Source: an uncultured Megasphaera sp.
Lineage (GTDB): Bacteria; Bacillota; Negativicutes; Veillonellales; Megasphaeraceae
DNA length: 64,000 nt
Assembly: GCF_900539295.1 (NCBI RefSeq)
Contig: NZ_UQBH01000001.1
Span: 62,001 to 126,000, forward strand
Direction of reading: 5' to 3'
A model generated the notes under the pieces. It was not told the DNA's origin. It did not search any database and saw only the letters and a list, made by a program, of their open reading frames with translations. Position numbers and translations under genes: made by a program. Shown here in pieces: positions 9,079 to 17,964 of the stretch. Every line of letters starts with the position of its first letter. The stretch's first letter is position 1.

Positions 9079-10374
9079 TTACATCATGGCGATGATCGGC
9101 GAGATGATCAAGAGGATACCGGCGAAGACGATGAGTACCAGCGAAATTCCCTTATATTTGTGAAGGGCATTGACTTTGTAAACCAAGTACGCCGGGATAA
9201 GGCAGGCGATGATACCGAAGATCGGGCCGAGGAGAGTCAGGAGCTTCAAGACCGGTGCATTGAGGACGATAGCGCCCCAGGCAACGGCAACGGCGAAGAT
9301 GAGGATGCCCCAGCTGACCATTTTCTTATTGATCTTGTCTTCCGGCATGAAGCGCTGGAGAAGGTTCATGGCGATACCCTGGCAGGCTTCACGGAAGCCG
9401 AGGAATACGCTGAAGAAGGCGGTCATGACGGCGAAGACGTTGAGTACGAGACTGAAGATCTTAACAGCGCTGCCGTCAAAACCTCTGGCAACGATGGCCA
9501 GGGCGGAGATGTTCTGGGAATAAGCGAGAACGGCTTGGTCGTGACCGAGAGCCAGGTTAAAGGACATAGCGTACGAGAAAATCGTAATGAACAGAACCGA
9601 GAAGGCGATTTTCATAGCCCGCATGGCTTTGTAGCGAGCGACGTGAATCGACTTGTTATGCGAACGGTAGGAAATGACCATCGGGCTGATGCTGGGGATG
9701 AACAGGATCGAGGTCAGCGTGACCGGCAGCATGGCAATCGTGTTTTTAACGAGGTAGCCTAAGTCAGGGAAAACGCCGATATTGGCGATGTTCCAGTGCT
9801 GGATCATGATACCGCCTAAGCAGATGACGACTAACAACTTGGTCAGAACCATGAGCGTCGAAATCCGGAACAAGAGCTGTTCGCCGCGGGAAGCAAGAAC
9901 GACCATGGCACAGATGATGGCCAGTCCGTAAAAGGGATTGTCGGACAGGAGCGTATCGGTGACGCCGAAGGAATACAGGAAGGATGCACTGTCATTGGTC
10001 AGTGCCGTCGAATACATGAAAACACAGATAAGAATACTCAGGAAGTAGAGGATGCCCAGCAGGAAGCCCCAGTTTTTACCGAGGTAGCCGCTGATGACGC
10101 TGGGATAGTCTTCGCATCGCGGGGAATCGGCCAGTGTATTAATAAACAATCGCTGCAAGAGATAAATGGCCGGATAAGCGATGATAGCGGAGAATAAGTA
10201 AACCCATACGCCGACTAAGCCGACCTGGACGGGCAAGAACACGATACCGGCACCGATAGCCATGCCGATACTCATAATAATCCAGCCCCAGTCCGTACTG
10301 TCGAACTTGACGGCTGCTTTCCATTGTGCATCTGTCATTCCCGCTTGGCGGGCCAGTGCTGCTGATGAATTCAT
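9079..10374 (-). CDS. Amino acid permease, hydroxy/aromatic amino acid (HAAAP/SdaC-like) family
   Basis: A 431-residue polytopic membrane protein with about eleven hydrophobic segments. The first contains GWIIMSIGMAIGAGIVFLP, the typical glycine-rich broken helix of the APC-fold HAAAP family (SdaC, TdcC, YhaO, Mtr/TyrP). Known members import serine, threonine or aromatic amino acids with H+ or Na+. Proximity to the trp operon could hint at an aromatic substrate, but the sequence resembles the Ser/Thr branch at least as well. AGGAGGT precedes the start. It is divergent from a LysR regulator 598 bases away. No clear terminator is seen before the trp promoter. Confidence 0.8.
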   Translation of the reverse strand: MNSSAALARQAGMTDAQWKAAVKFDSTDWGWIIMSIGMAIGAGIVFLPVQVGLVGVWVYLFSAIIAYPAIYLLQRLFINTLADSPRCEDYPSVISGYLGKNWGFLLGILYFLSILICVFMYSTALTNDSASFLYSFGVTDTLLSDNPFYGLAIICAMVVLASRGEQLLFRISTLMVLTKLLVVICLGGIMIQHWNIANIGVFPDLGYLVKNTIAMLPVTLTSILFIPSISPMVISYRSHNKSIHVARYKAMRAMKIAFSVLFITIFSYAMSFNLALGHDQAVLAYSQNISALAIVARGFDGSAVKIFSLVLNVFAVMTAFFSVFLGFREACQGIAMNLLQRFMPEDKINKKMVSWGILIFAVAVAWGAIVLNAPVLKLLTLLGPIFGIIACLIPAYLVYKVNALHKYKGISLVLIVFAGILLIISPIIAMM

Positions 10375-10972
10375 ATCAATGACCTCCTATGGTGAATAGA
10401 TTGAATGGATAATGTCCCCTCGACACTTACATTTTATCCCCTGCTGCGAATCTCCTTTCTCAACTTCGGTATATATACATTTTACCTATGTCGGTTTTTA
10501 TCATTTTTCTAAAAACCGTAAATTTTAATGTACACGTCGGGGTTTTACCTTTTACTTAAACGTTCTATTCTATAGGTAGAGTATATCATGAAAGGTATTG
10601 GCTGTAAAATATTCATTGTGCAATTTGCATTCATAGTATTTATCTATGGAATAGTTAGTTATTCCTTACTTTTTGGCTGATAAAAAGTAGAGAATCGCTG
10701 CTTTTAAATTGAATCATTATCGCTTCAGGCAAATTTTCACATACATTTGTCTTTTTCAAAAAGCCAAATTTGGTTACTTTTTCTTTATAAATTAAAATTT
10801 TAAGGTGCTGGTTTCCTTCTTCATTTTTGCTGTTTTCACCCTAAAATTTTTATTTTAAAAGATTCTTTACTGTGTCAAAAAATCATAACTTTCCCAACTT
10901 TACTTATTTTGATACAATAAAGCTAACAAGGGCGTCTCTATAGGTACGGTTTATATTTGAGGTGGTTTTACT
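10375..10972. promoter_or_regulatory. AT-rich divergent intergenic region, permease / LysR
   Basis: A long AT-rich gap with no credible gene. It must hold both divergent promoters. The clearest structure is a perfect inverted repeat CGGTTTTTA-N9-TAAAAACCG at 10492-10518, about 120 bases upstream of the permease, which could be an operator or an RNA hairpin. Just upstream of the LysR gene a possible -10 TACAAT (10912-10917) is visible without a good -35. Confidence 0.45.
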
Positions 10973-11893
10973 ATGACTTTACAACAATTACGGTATATCC
11001 TCGAGTTATCTAAGCACAATTCTATTTCCGCCGCCGCCCAAGCTCTGAACATCGCCCAGCCCAGTCTCAGTGCGGCTATCAAGGACTTGGAAACAGAATT
11101 TGCCATGACCTTGGTCAAGCGAAACCGTCACGGCATCACCTTCACATCAGCCGGTTTAGAGTTCTTGCACTATGCCGACCACATCTTGACTCATGCCGAC
11201 GAAATGCATGACCATTTTCATCCTGAAGTCGGCCAGGAAGCACCGCACATCCTGACCATTTCATCCCAGCATTACCCCTTTGCCGACGAGGCTTTCATCC
11301 ATGCCCTGCAGCGCATCTCTCCGTCATCGGCCTATACTTTCACCCTGCGTGAAGGCCGGACCTCGCAGGTCATCCACGATGTCGTCACTCGCGAAAGTCA
11401 GCTCGGTATCCTCTTTTTATCCCACATGAACGAAAACTTCCTGCAGGACTTGTTCCAAAAAAACAAGCTGGAGTTTACGTCCCTCTGTATGTTTACGCCC
11501 TGTATCTACGTCCGACTCGATCATCCCCTGGCCGAGCATAAAAGCATCGCTCCCGGTAAACTCAAAGATTACCCCTGCGTCCGCTTCGAACAAGGCCACG
11601 ACCGCTCTCAGTTTTCCGAAGAGCTCCTGTTGTCGGATCCGTCATGCCGGCAAAGCATCTACGTCACCGACCGCTCGACCTTGTTCAGCGTCATCCGTGC
11701 CACCGACGCCTACACTATCGGCACGGGTCACGTAGCACCGGCCATCATCGGCCGCCACATCACGGCTATTCCCATCGCCAATCCCTTGGATACGATGACC
11801 GTCGGCTGGATAAAAATAAAAGAGGAAGCCCTGCCTCCGGAAGCCCTCCTGTACGTCGATATCTTGTCAGGACTCCTTACCGGACGGGAGTAA
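10973..11893 (+). CDS. LysR-type transcriptional regulator
   Basis: A 306-residue regulator. The N-terminal winged helix begins MTLQQLRYILELSKHNSISAAAQ and contains the recognition helix segment QPSLSAAIKDLE. The rest is the two-lobed ligand-binding domain. GAGGTGG precedes the ATG. Divergent position suggests control of the permease; the effector is unknown. Confidence 0.9.
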   Translation: MTLQQLRYILELSKHNSISAAAQALNIAQPSLSAAIKDLETEFAMTLVKRNRHGITFTSAGLEFLHYADHILTHADEMHDHFHPEVGQEAPHILTISSQHYPFADEAFIHALQRISPSSAYTFTLREGRTSQVIHDVVTRESQLGILFLSHMNENFLQDLFQKNKLEFTSLCMFTPCIYVRLDHPLAEHKSIAPGKLKDYPCVRFEQGHDRSQFSEELLLSDPSCRQSIYVTDRSTLFSVIRATDAYTIGTGHVAPAIIGRHITAIPIANPLDTMTVGWIKIKEEALPPEALLYVDILSGLLTGRE

Positions 11894-11907
11894 TACCTTA
11901 CGACAGC

Positions 11908-11956
11908 AAAAGACGCCGAGAGCACGAAAATACTTCGTGCTCTCGGCGTCTTTTTT
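11908..11956 (+). terminator. Intrinsic terminator after the LysR gene
   Basis: Perfect 18-base stem AGACGCCGAGAGCACGAA / TTCGTGCTCTCGGCGTCT with a five-base loop and a T6 tail. Confidence 0.92.
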
Positions 11957-12049
11957 CTCCTCATCGGAAGAAACAGGCATTGAACAGCCGTATAAAATGA
12001 TTCTGCCCGTCACAAAGCTGCTGCCCATGGCCCTTGAGGTCTCAACGTC

Positions 12050-12229
12050 ATGATGTCATCATCTGATCCGAAAGAACTCCTCCCGTTCCCTTCCTTCAAT
12101 GAGCTCAAAAAGCGATACCAGACTGAATTTACGGCTTCATATAAAGAGAATATCGCTGCTTCCGTCAAAAACTCCTTAAGGCGCCTTCCGCGACGATTAG
12201 AAGGCCCATTTCAGCCGTATAACGTCTGA
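12050..12229 (+). CDS. Possible small or decayed ORF of unknown function
   Basis: A 59-codon frame starting ATGATG, with GAGGT 10 bases upstream. The product is mildly basic with no recognisable domain. In the same frame, directly after two stops, a second 30-codon stretch beginning MFPAHNQKG continues to about 12330, which looks more like a decayed gene than two genes. No promoter is visible and I do not recognise the sequence. This is the only hint of coding content in the 11957-12443 gap. Confidence 0.22.
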   Translation: MMSSSDPKELLPFPSFNELKKRYQTEFTASYKENIAASVKNSLRRLPRRLEGPFQPYNV

Positions 12230-12444
12230 TAAAGGATGTTCCCTGCCCATAATCAAAAAGGACGTTACGAGGCGATACAGGGCCTCCTGTGTGATTTTCA
12301 AGGGCATCGTGCCTTTGGACGCTCATAGCCAAGGCTGCCGCAAAGAAGACTTACCGCGGTCAACAAATGATGGCACTGCAGAAACTTAAAACCTTTCATC
12401 GGCCGAATCAAAGACCGTACTACAGAACGACAGCCCCTGCTAAA

Positions 12445-12488
12445 AGAAAAAAAATGACTGCAATAGATACCTATCGCAGTCATTTTTT
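12445..12488 (-). terminator. Terminator of nifJ
   Basis: Hairpin AATGACTGC...GCAGTCATT with inner pairing ATAG/CTAT and a minus-strand run of eight T. It lies 46 bases beyond the nifJ stop. Confidence 0.85.
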
Positions 12489-12533
12489 CATGAGGCCGTC
12501 CTCCCGGGACAGCCCCGCCTAACATTTTAATTC

Positions 12534-15500
12534 TTATTTGTCGTACGCTTTTTCTAAGCGGACATAGCCTTCATAACGATCCTTAGCGTCTTCTTCGGTC
12601 TTTTCAAAGAGAGCTTCGGCGATTTCCGGGAAGGTACGCTGCAAGGACGAGAAGCGAGTTTCGCCCATGAGGAATTCACGGAAGTTATCTTTCGGCGGTT
12701 TGGAATCGAGGATGAACGGATTCTTACCCTGTTTCTTCAATTCCGGATTGTAGCGCCAGAGATGCCAGTAACCTGCATCGACGGCACGTTTTTCTTCGAG
12801 CTGGCTCTGACCCTGACCGATCTTGAGGCCGTGGTTGATGCACGGTGCATAACCGATGATGAGGGACGGGCCATCATATTCTTCAGCTTCTTTAAGAGCC
12901 TTCATGAACTGGTTCTTATCGGCGCCCATAGCGACCTGTGCAACATAGATGTAGCCGTACTGAGCCTGCATCATGCCGAGGTCTTTCTTACGGGTCTTCT
13001 TACCAGCTGCAGCGAACTGAGCAACAGCAGCCGTCGGCGTAGCTTTAGAAGCCTGGCCGCCCGTATTGGAGTAAACTTCAGTATCGAAGACCAGGACGTT
13101 GATATCTTCACCCTGAGCCAGGACGTGGTCCAAGCCGCCGTAACCGATATCGTAAGCCCAGCCGTCGCCGCCGAAGATCCACTGGCTCCGTTTTACGAGG
13201 AACTGTTTCATATCGTAAACCTGTTCCAATTCAGGTTTGCCGTCTTTTTCAGCTTCGAGGAGAGCGATGACCTTGTCGGAACGTTCGCGAGTACCTTCAC
13301 TCTTAGCCATGTTTTCTTTCCAGTCTTTCAGTGCAGCCTGCAGTTCGGGACTTGCAACTTCCATAGCAGCATCGACGTACTGTGCCAGGAGTTTCCGTTC
13401 CGTCTTTTCAGCCAACATCATGCCAAAGCCATATTCAGCGTTATCTTCGAAGAGGGATGTCGACCAAGCCGGGCCATGACCCTGTTCGTTCTTGGTATAG
13501 CCGCAGTCCGGTGCACTGCCGCCCCAAACGCTGGAGCAGCCATGAGCATTGGCAATGATCATGCGGTCGCCATAGAGCTGGGTAATGACTTTACAATACG
13601 GGGTTTCAGCACAGCCTGCGCAGGCGCCGGTGAATTCGAGCAAGGGCTGTTCGAACTGGCTGCCGATGACGGTGTTCTTATCCATCGGATTCGGTTTAAT
13701 CGGCAGGTTGATGACGTAATCCCAGAGATCTGCTCTGTATTCTTCTTCGTCGAAGGGTTTCATCGTCAGAGCCTGTTTCGGGCAGACATGAGTACAGCTT
13801 CCGCAGCCGAGGCAGTCCATGACCGATACGATGATATTGTACTTGTATTCCGGTGCTGCTTTGATTTCCTTATCCTGATAGCCTTTCGGAGCGTTAGCAG
13901 CTTCTTCCGGCGTCATGAGGAAGGGACGGATAGCAGCGTGAGGACATACGAAGGAACACTGGTTACAGCCGATACATTTTTCAGCATCCCAGCTCGGTAC
14001 GAACATGGCAACGCCGCGTTTTTCTTCAGCAGCCGTGCCGGTCGGCCAGCGGCCGTCTTCAAAGCCGTCATAAGCGCTGACCGGGAGATCGTCGCCTTCG
14101 AGGGCGTTGACAGGAATGGAGAAGTCACGGAAGAATTTCGTGTGTTTCGACATGTCGACCGGTTCGTCAACAGCATCAGCCCAAGCGGCCGGAACATTAA
14201 CTTTGACGATAGCAGACAAGCCCTGGTCAATCGCTTCGTTGTTCATGTCAACGATGTTCTGACCTTTTTTGCCGTAAGATTCGACAACGGATTCTTTCAA
14301 TTTAGAAATAGCTAAGTCAAGGGGAATGACGTCAGCCAGTTTAAAGAAGGCCGACTGCATAATCATGTTGATGCGGCCGCCAAGACCGATTTTCTGTGCA
14401 ATGCCGACAGCGTCGATGATGTAGAACTGGACGTCGTTGCGGGCGATGGAGCGTTTTAATTTAGCCGGTAATTTTTCATCGAGTTCTTCCGGTTTCCATA
14501 CGGTGTTCAGTAAGAAGGTACCGCCCTTCTTGATGCCCCGCAGGAGGTCGAAGCCGTGAGTATAGGACTGACGGTGGCAGGCGATGAAGTCTGCGTCATT
14601 GATGAGATACGGCATCTTAATCGGCGTATCGCCAAAGCGCAGGTGAGAAACAGTAACGCCGCCGGATTTTTTCGAGTCATAAGCAAAGTATGCCTGAGCG
14701 TACATATCGGTGTTGTCGCCGATAATCTTGATAGCGCTCTTATTAGCACCAACCGTACCGTCGGAACCGAAGCCCCAGAATTTGCAGGCTTTCAGGCCTT
14801 CGCCAGCCGTGTCAACGTTCTGGACGCGCGGCAGGGATTTGTGCGTAACGTCATCGATGATGCTCAAGGTGAAGTCATTCTTCGGTTCGAAGGATTTCAG
14901 GTTTTCAAAAGCAGCTACGACGTCGCCCGGTAAGAATTCTTTCGAAGCGATGCCATAACGGCCATGGTAAACTTTCGGAGCCACGTCAGCAGCAGCGAAG
15001 GAAGCAGCTACGCTGTGGTACAGAGGTTCGCCGTTGGCGCCGGTTTCCTTCGTGCGGTCCAAGACAGCAATTTTCTTAACCGTATCAGGAACAGCTGCCA
15101 AGAAGTGTTTTTCCGACCACGGACGGAACATGTGAACGTTGATACAGCCGACTTTTTCGCCTTGTTCGACGAGCAGTTTAACCGTTTCTTCAATGGTCTG
15201 TGCGCCGGAACCCATAGCGACGAGGACGAGTTCTGCATCAGGAGCGCCGACATAGTTGAACAGATGGTATTCACGGCCCGTGATTTCGCTGATTTTCTTC
15301 ATGTAGCCTTCAGCAACTTCGGGAACACGGTCATAGAATTTGTTCAAAGATTCACGATGCTGCATGAAAACTTCAGCCGGTTCGCAGAAGGAGATAGCTT
15401 CCGGATTGTCCGGATTCATGCCGCGTTTACGGAATTCACGAACAGCGTCCATATCGAGGAGCGGACGGAGTTTTTCATAAGGAATAACTTCGATTTTCTG

Positions 15501-16043
15501 GATTTCGTGGGATGTACGGAAGCCATCAAAGAAGTTGATGATAGGAATACGACAGGTAATGGCCGTTGCATGAACGACAGCAGCCAAGTCCATGATTTCC
15601 TGGACACTGGATTCGCACATCATGCTGATGCCCGTGCCGCGCATAGCCATGGCATCGTCATGACCGGCAAAGATCGTGTAGCCGTTCGTTGCGACTGTAC
15701 GGGAAGCGACGTGGAAGACGCCCGGCAGTAATTCGCTGGAAATCTTGAACATGTTGCTGAGCATGATCATCATGCCCTGAGAAGACGTGAAAGTCGTCGT
15801 AAGAGCGCCGGTATTCAAAGCACCGTGCATAGCACCGGCAGCACCTTTTTCAGACTGCATTTCCTGAACCTGAACAGTTGCACCAAACAGGTTTTTACGG
15901 CCATGAGCAGCCCATTCATCTACGTGTTCAGCCATCGGCGATGACGGCGTAATCGGGAAGATGGATGCCAGTTCCGTAAAGGCATAGGCAATATGGGCGG
16001 CAGCCTCGTTGCCATCCATTGTCTTAAAAACTTTCTGTGTCAT
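12534..16043 (-). CDS. nifJ: Pyruvate:ferredoxin (flavodoxin) oxidoreductase
   Basis: A single-chain homodimer-type PFOR of 1169 residues, the usual length. It oxidises pyruvate and CoA to acetyl-CoA and CO2 and reduces ferredoxin, the central step of anaerobic energy metabolism. It has an N-terminal pyrimidine-binding domain (FKTMDGNEAAAHIAY), a gamma domain, two 4Fe-4S motifs CIGCNQCSFVCP and CLGCGSCTHVCP, a CAGCAETPYC cluster-ligand segment, and the TPP-binding GGDGWAYDIG...NTGGQ motif near the C-terminus. The start MTQKVFKTMD has AAGGGGAA upstream; a 31-residue longer frame lacks a ribosome site. Monocistronic. Confidence 0.97.
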   Translation of the reverse strand: MTQKVFKTMDGNEAAAHIAYAFTELASIFPITPSSPMAEHVDEWAAHGRKNLFGATVQVQEMQSEKGAAGAMHGALNTGALTTTFTSSQGMMIMLSNMFKISSELLPGVFHVASRTVATNGYTIFAGHDDAMAMRGTGISMMCESSVQEIMDLAAVVHATAITCRIPIINFFDGFRTSHEIQKIEVIPYEKLRPLLDMDAVREFRKRGMNPDNPEAISFCEPAEVFMQHRESLNKFYDRVPEVAEGYMKKISEITGREYHLFNYVGAPDAELVLVAMGSGAQTIEETVKLLVEQGEKVGCINVHMFRPWSEKHFLAAVPDTVKKIAVLDRTKETGANGEPLYHSVAASFAAADVAPKVYHGRYGIASKEFLPGDVVAAFENLKSFEPKNDFTLSIIDDVTHKSLPRVQNVDTAGEGLKACKFWGFGSDGTVGANKSAIKIIGDNTDMYAQAYFAYDSKKSGGVTVSHLRFGDTPIKMPYLINDADFIACHRQSYTHGFDLLRGIKKGGTFLLNTVWKPEELDEKLPAKLKRSIARNDVQFYIIDAVGIAQKIGLGGRINMIMQSAFFKLADVIPLDLAISKLKESVVESYGKKGQNIVDMNNEAIDQGLSAIVKVNVPAAWADAVDEPVDMSKHTKFFRDFSIPVNALEGDDLPVSAYDGFEDGRWPTGTAAEEKRGVAMFVPSWDAEKCIGCNQCSFVCPHAAIRPFLMTPEEAANAPKGYQDKEIKAAPEYKYNIIVSVMDCLGCGSCTHVCPKQALTMKPFDEEEYRADLWDYVINLPIKPNPMDKNTVIGSQFEQPLLEFTGACAGCAETPYCKVITQLYGDRMIIANAHGCSSVWGGSAPDCGYTKNEQGHGPAWSTSLFEDNAEYGFGMMLAEKTERKLLAQYVDAAMEVASPELQAALKDWKENMAKSEGTRERSDKVIALLEAEKDGKPELEQVYDMKQFLVKRSQWIFGGDGWAYDIGYGGLDHVLAQGEDINVLVFDTEVYSNTGGQASKATPTAAVAQFAAAGKKTRKKDLGMMQAQYGYIYVAQVAMGADKNQFMKALKEAEEYDGPSLIIGYAPCINHGLKIGQGQSQLEEKRAVDAGYWHLWRYNPELKKQGKNPFILDSKPPKDNFREFLMGETRFSSLQRTFPEIAEALFEKTEEDAKDRYEGYVRLEKAYDK

Positions 16044-16185
16044 AATACTGTTCCCCTTTCTGTAAAACATCGTAACTTGAAAGAATCCGTGTACACTTGG
16101 AGTCATCCCATTACATTGCAAGGACAAAATAATCACTATAAGCTATGTAGCTATGGTATTGAATAGATGACTATTTGTTATCCTC

Positions 16186-16214
16186 ATTGTACTATTTATA
16201 AAAATTTTACGCAA
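16186..16214 (-). promoter_or_regulatory. Probable nifJ promoter
   Basis: TTGCGT (16214-16209) and TACAAT (16191-16186) on the minus strand with 17 bases between, leaving a roughly 140-base leader. Nothing else recognisable lies between here and the hairpin at 16415. Confidence 0.5.
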
Positions 16215-16414
16215 GACCTTTCCAGTAAAACGTTCATCTTATGCCGATTCTGTCTAAACGCATACATATTTATGTAGTCGCCGCATGACCGTTTCAAGGA
16301 GCAAAGGTTCATCATGACGAACATTACATTTTATAAAGAAAAGATTCCGTAAAGGTTCTGAAAAGCAAGAGCGCCTTAATTTTGTGAAAGTTTTCCCATC
16401 AAAGGTCAATTAAG

Positions 16415-16464
16415 CAAAAAAAAAGAGCCCCTGCATTACAACACAAAGTGTAATACAGGGGTTC
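16415..16464 (-). terminator. Terminator of the SOR-peroxidase operon
   Basis: Stem AGAACCCCTGTATTACACTTTGTG... read on the minus strand folds as AGAACCCCTG/CAGGGGCTCT plus TATTACA/TGTAATG, followed by about nine T. Confidence 0.88.
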
Positions 16465-16474
16465 TGTTATGGTA

Positions 16475-17023
16475 TTAGGAGAGAGCCTTTTCGATAATAG
16501 GATCTAATTCTTCCGGAGTCGTGCTCGGTTCAAAGCGCTGAACCTGGCTGCCGTCACGGCTGACGAGGAATTTCGTGAAATTCCATTTAATGCCGTTGCC
16601 TTCGGCGTTGTCCGGATAGTGTTCAGCTACGACCTGCTGAATCAGGCGGCCGCTGTCTTTATCCGTTTCATAGCCCTTGAAGGGAGCAGCTTCGGTGAGA
16701 TACTTGTAAAGGGGATCGGCATTTTCACCGCGAACGTCGATCTTCGCAAACAGCGGGAAGGTAACGCCGTGGTTCAGGCGGCAGAAATCTTCGATGTGTT
16801 TGTTGTCTTCCGGATCCTGTTCCAAGAACTGGTTGCACGGGAAGCCGAGGATGACCAAGCCTTTGTCTTTATATTTTTTATAAAGAGCTTCAAGGCCGTC
16901 GTACTGCGGTGTAAATCCGCATTTGCTGGCCGTATTGACGATGAGCAGTAATTTTCCTTCGTACTGGCTCAAAGCAACGTCGCCGCCGCGGATATCTTTA
17001 ACGGTAAAATCAAATACTTTCAT
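16475..17023 (-). CDS. Glutathione peroxidase-family peroxidase (thioredoxin-type)
   Basis: A 182-residue thioredoxin-fold peroxidase that reduces H2O2 or lipid hydroperoxides. Catalytic residues are visible: Cys35 in NTASKCGFT, Gln65 in FPCNQF, and Trp147-Asn148 in IKWNFTKF. A second Cys81 in the helix before NHGVTFPLF sits where thioredoxin-dependent members keep their resolving Cys, so thioredoxin rather than glutathione is the likelier reductant. The active site uses Cys, not selenocysteine. It follows the superoxide reductase gene by 22 bases, behind AGGAGGA, giving a two-step superoxide-to-peroxide-to-water operon. Confidence 0.93.
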   Translation of the reverse strand: MKVFDFTVKDIRGGDVALSQYEGKLLLIVNTASKCGFTPQYDGLEALYKKYKDKGLVILGFPCNQFLEQDPEDNKHIEDFCRLNHGVTFPLFAKIDVRGENADPLYKYLTEAAPFKGYETDKDSGRLIQQVVAEHYPDNAEGNGIKWNFTKFLVSRDGSQVQRFEPSTTPEELDPIIEKALS

Positions 17024-17045
17024 GATTGTTCCTCCTGTTTCTCTC

Positions 17046-17498
17046 TTAGACGTCGTGAATTACGCAGCCACCAAATTCCGGTGAACACATAGCGCTGTCA
17101 AGGGCCGGAGCTTCTTTAACGGAGAAAGTTTCCTTCCACAGGCCGTGGAGGTTGCAGTATGCATAAACTTCGCCGTTGTCGCCGGTTTCAAAGTGAGCCT
17201 TCGGTTCTTCACCCGGTTTGAGATAACGGATATCTACGCCCTTATCATCGACCAGGGCAATCCATTCAATATAATGTTTTTCTTCCATCGGATGAATGAC
17301 AGAACCAACCTGAACTTCCAGATGGTTGTCGATCTTCTGAATACAGGGTACGTGTTTTTCCTGGGCGGCATCAACAGAACCAGCTACGAGATGAGTCAAT
17401 TTCTGGCCTGCATAAATTACTTCTTCCGGTGCCTGTGCGCCGACGACGACCAAAACTTTACCATCTGCATCATTGCGGTAAAATTCAACATGCTTCAT
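17046..17498 (-). CDS. Superoxide reductase (desulfoferrodoxin-like, without the N-terminal iron centre)
   Basis: A 150-residue iron protein reducing superoxide to H2O2. All ligands of the catalytic Fe(His)4Cys centre are present: His49 in EKHVP, His69 in HPM, His75 in KHYIEW, Cys115 and His118 in CNLHG, with the catalytic Lys48. The N-terminal 40 residues align with the desulforedoxin domain of desulfoferrodoxin but contain no Cys, so centre I is lost, as in class III enzymes such as that of Treponema. A short tail adds Cys138 and Cys145. The start has GAGGAGG upstream. First gene of a two-gene oxidative-stress operon. Confidence 0.93.
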   Translation of the reverse strand: MKHVEFYRNDADGKVLVVVGAQAPEEVIYAGQKLTHLVAGSVDAAQEKHVPCIQKIDNHLEVQVGSVIHPMEEKHYIEWIALVDDKGVDIRYLKPGEEPKAHFETGDNGEVYAYCNLHGLWKETFSVKEAPALDSAMCSPEFGGCVIHDV

Positions 17499-17611
17499 AT
17501 CAATTCCTCCTCCAGAGGGTTTTGTCCCTCCATCAAAAATAAAAATAAGCTGTCTAATTTAAGTAAATTATAAGCATTTGCTTCTTAATTAATACTTTTT
17601 CTTATGTGCTT

Positions 17612-17640
17612 ATTATAGGTCAAATTGTCATATTTGTCAA
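17612..17640 (-). promoter_or_regulatory. Promoter of the SOR-peroxidase operon
   Basis: Perfect consensus TTGACA (17640-17635), 17-base spacer, TATAAT (17617-17612) on the minus strand, about 110 bases upstream of the start. Such strength suits either constitutive defence or repression by a Fur/PerR-type regulator; no clear operator was recognised. Confidence 0.85.
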
Positions 17641-17733
17641 TAACGGAGAATTATTATTCTTTATATTCGTAATTAAAAGAAGACTGTCCACAGTTCCATT
17701 TTTTACGATTTTATACAGTATTTACAGGCTTTT

Positions 17734-17756
17734 CCAGTCTTTTCGTAAAAGACTGG
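17734..17756. repeat. Perfect inverted repeat between the SOR promoter and the MBL gene terminator
   Basis: CCAGTCTTTT-CGT-AAAAGACTGG, a 10-base perfect stem with a three-base loop and no T tail on either strand. It is the only structured feature in the rest of the 17641-17912 gap. Confidence 0.5.
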
Positions 17757-17910
17757 CCGAAACAGCTTAACATTTTATGTTTTATTTCCCTCCCCGTCTA
17801 AGCAATTGCCAGGGAATAATTCCGGCCTCTCTATCCCAAAAAGGATGCCAGTCCGTACAGAAACCGGACTTCCTTAAGAAATCGCCTGCAGGGCTGCCGA
17901 AAAAGCATTC

Positions 17911-17948
17911 AAAAAAAGCCACAGCGCAGATACGTGTCGCTGTGGCTT
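17911..17948 (-). terminator. Terminator after the MBL-fold hydrolase gene
   Basis: Stem AGCCACAGCG / CGCTGTGGCT followed on the minus strand by seven T, 16 bases beyond the stop codon. Confidence 0.88.
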
Positions 17949-17964
17949 AGCTATGACAAAAAAC

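Noticed and set aside
12298..12525. 75-codon frame on the minus strand downstream of nifJ
   Set aside because: It spans the nifJ terminator hairpin and has no ribosome site or recognisable sequence.
12762..14315. Long open frame of 517 codons on the plus strand
   Set aside because: It lies antisense to nifJ, has a composition typical of a reverse-complement shadow, and shows no domain; nifJ is unambiguous on the other strand.
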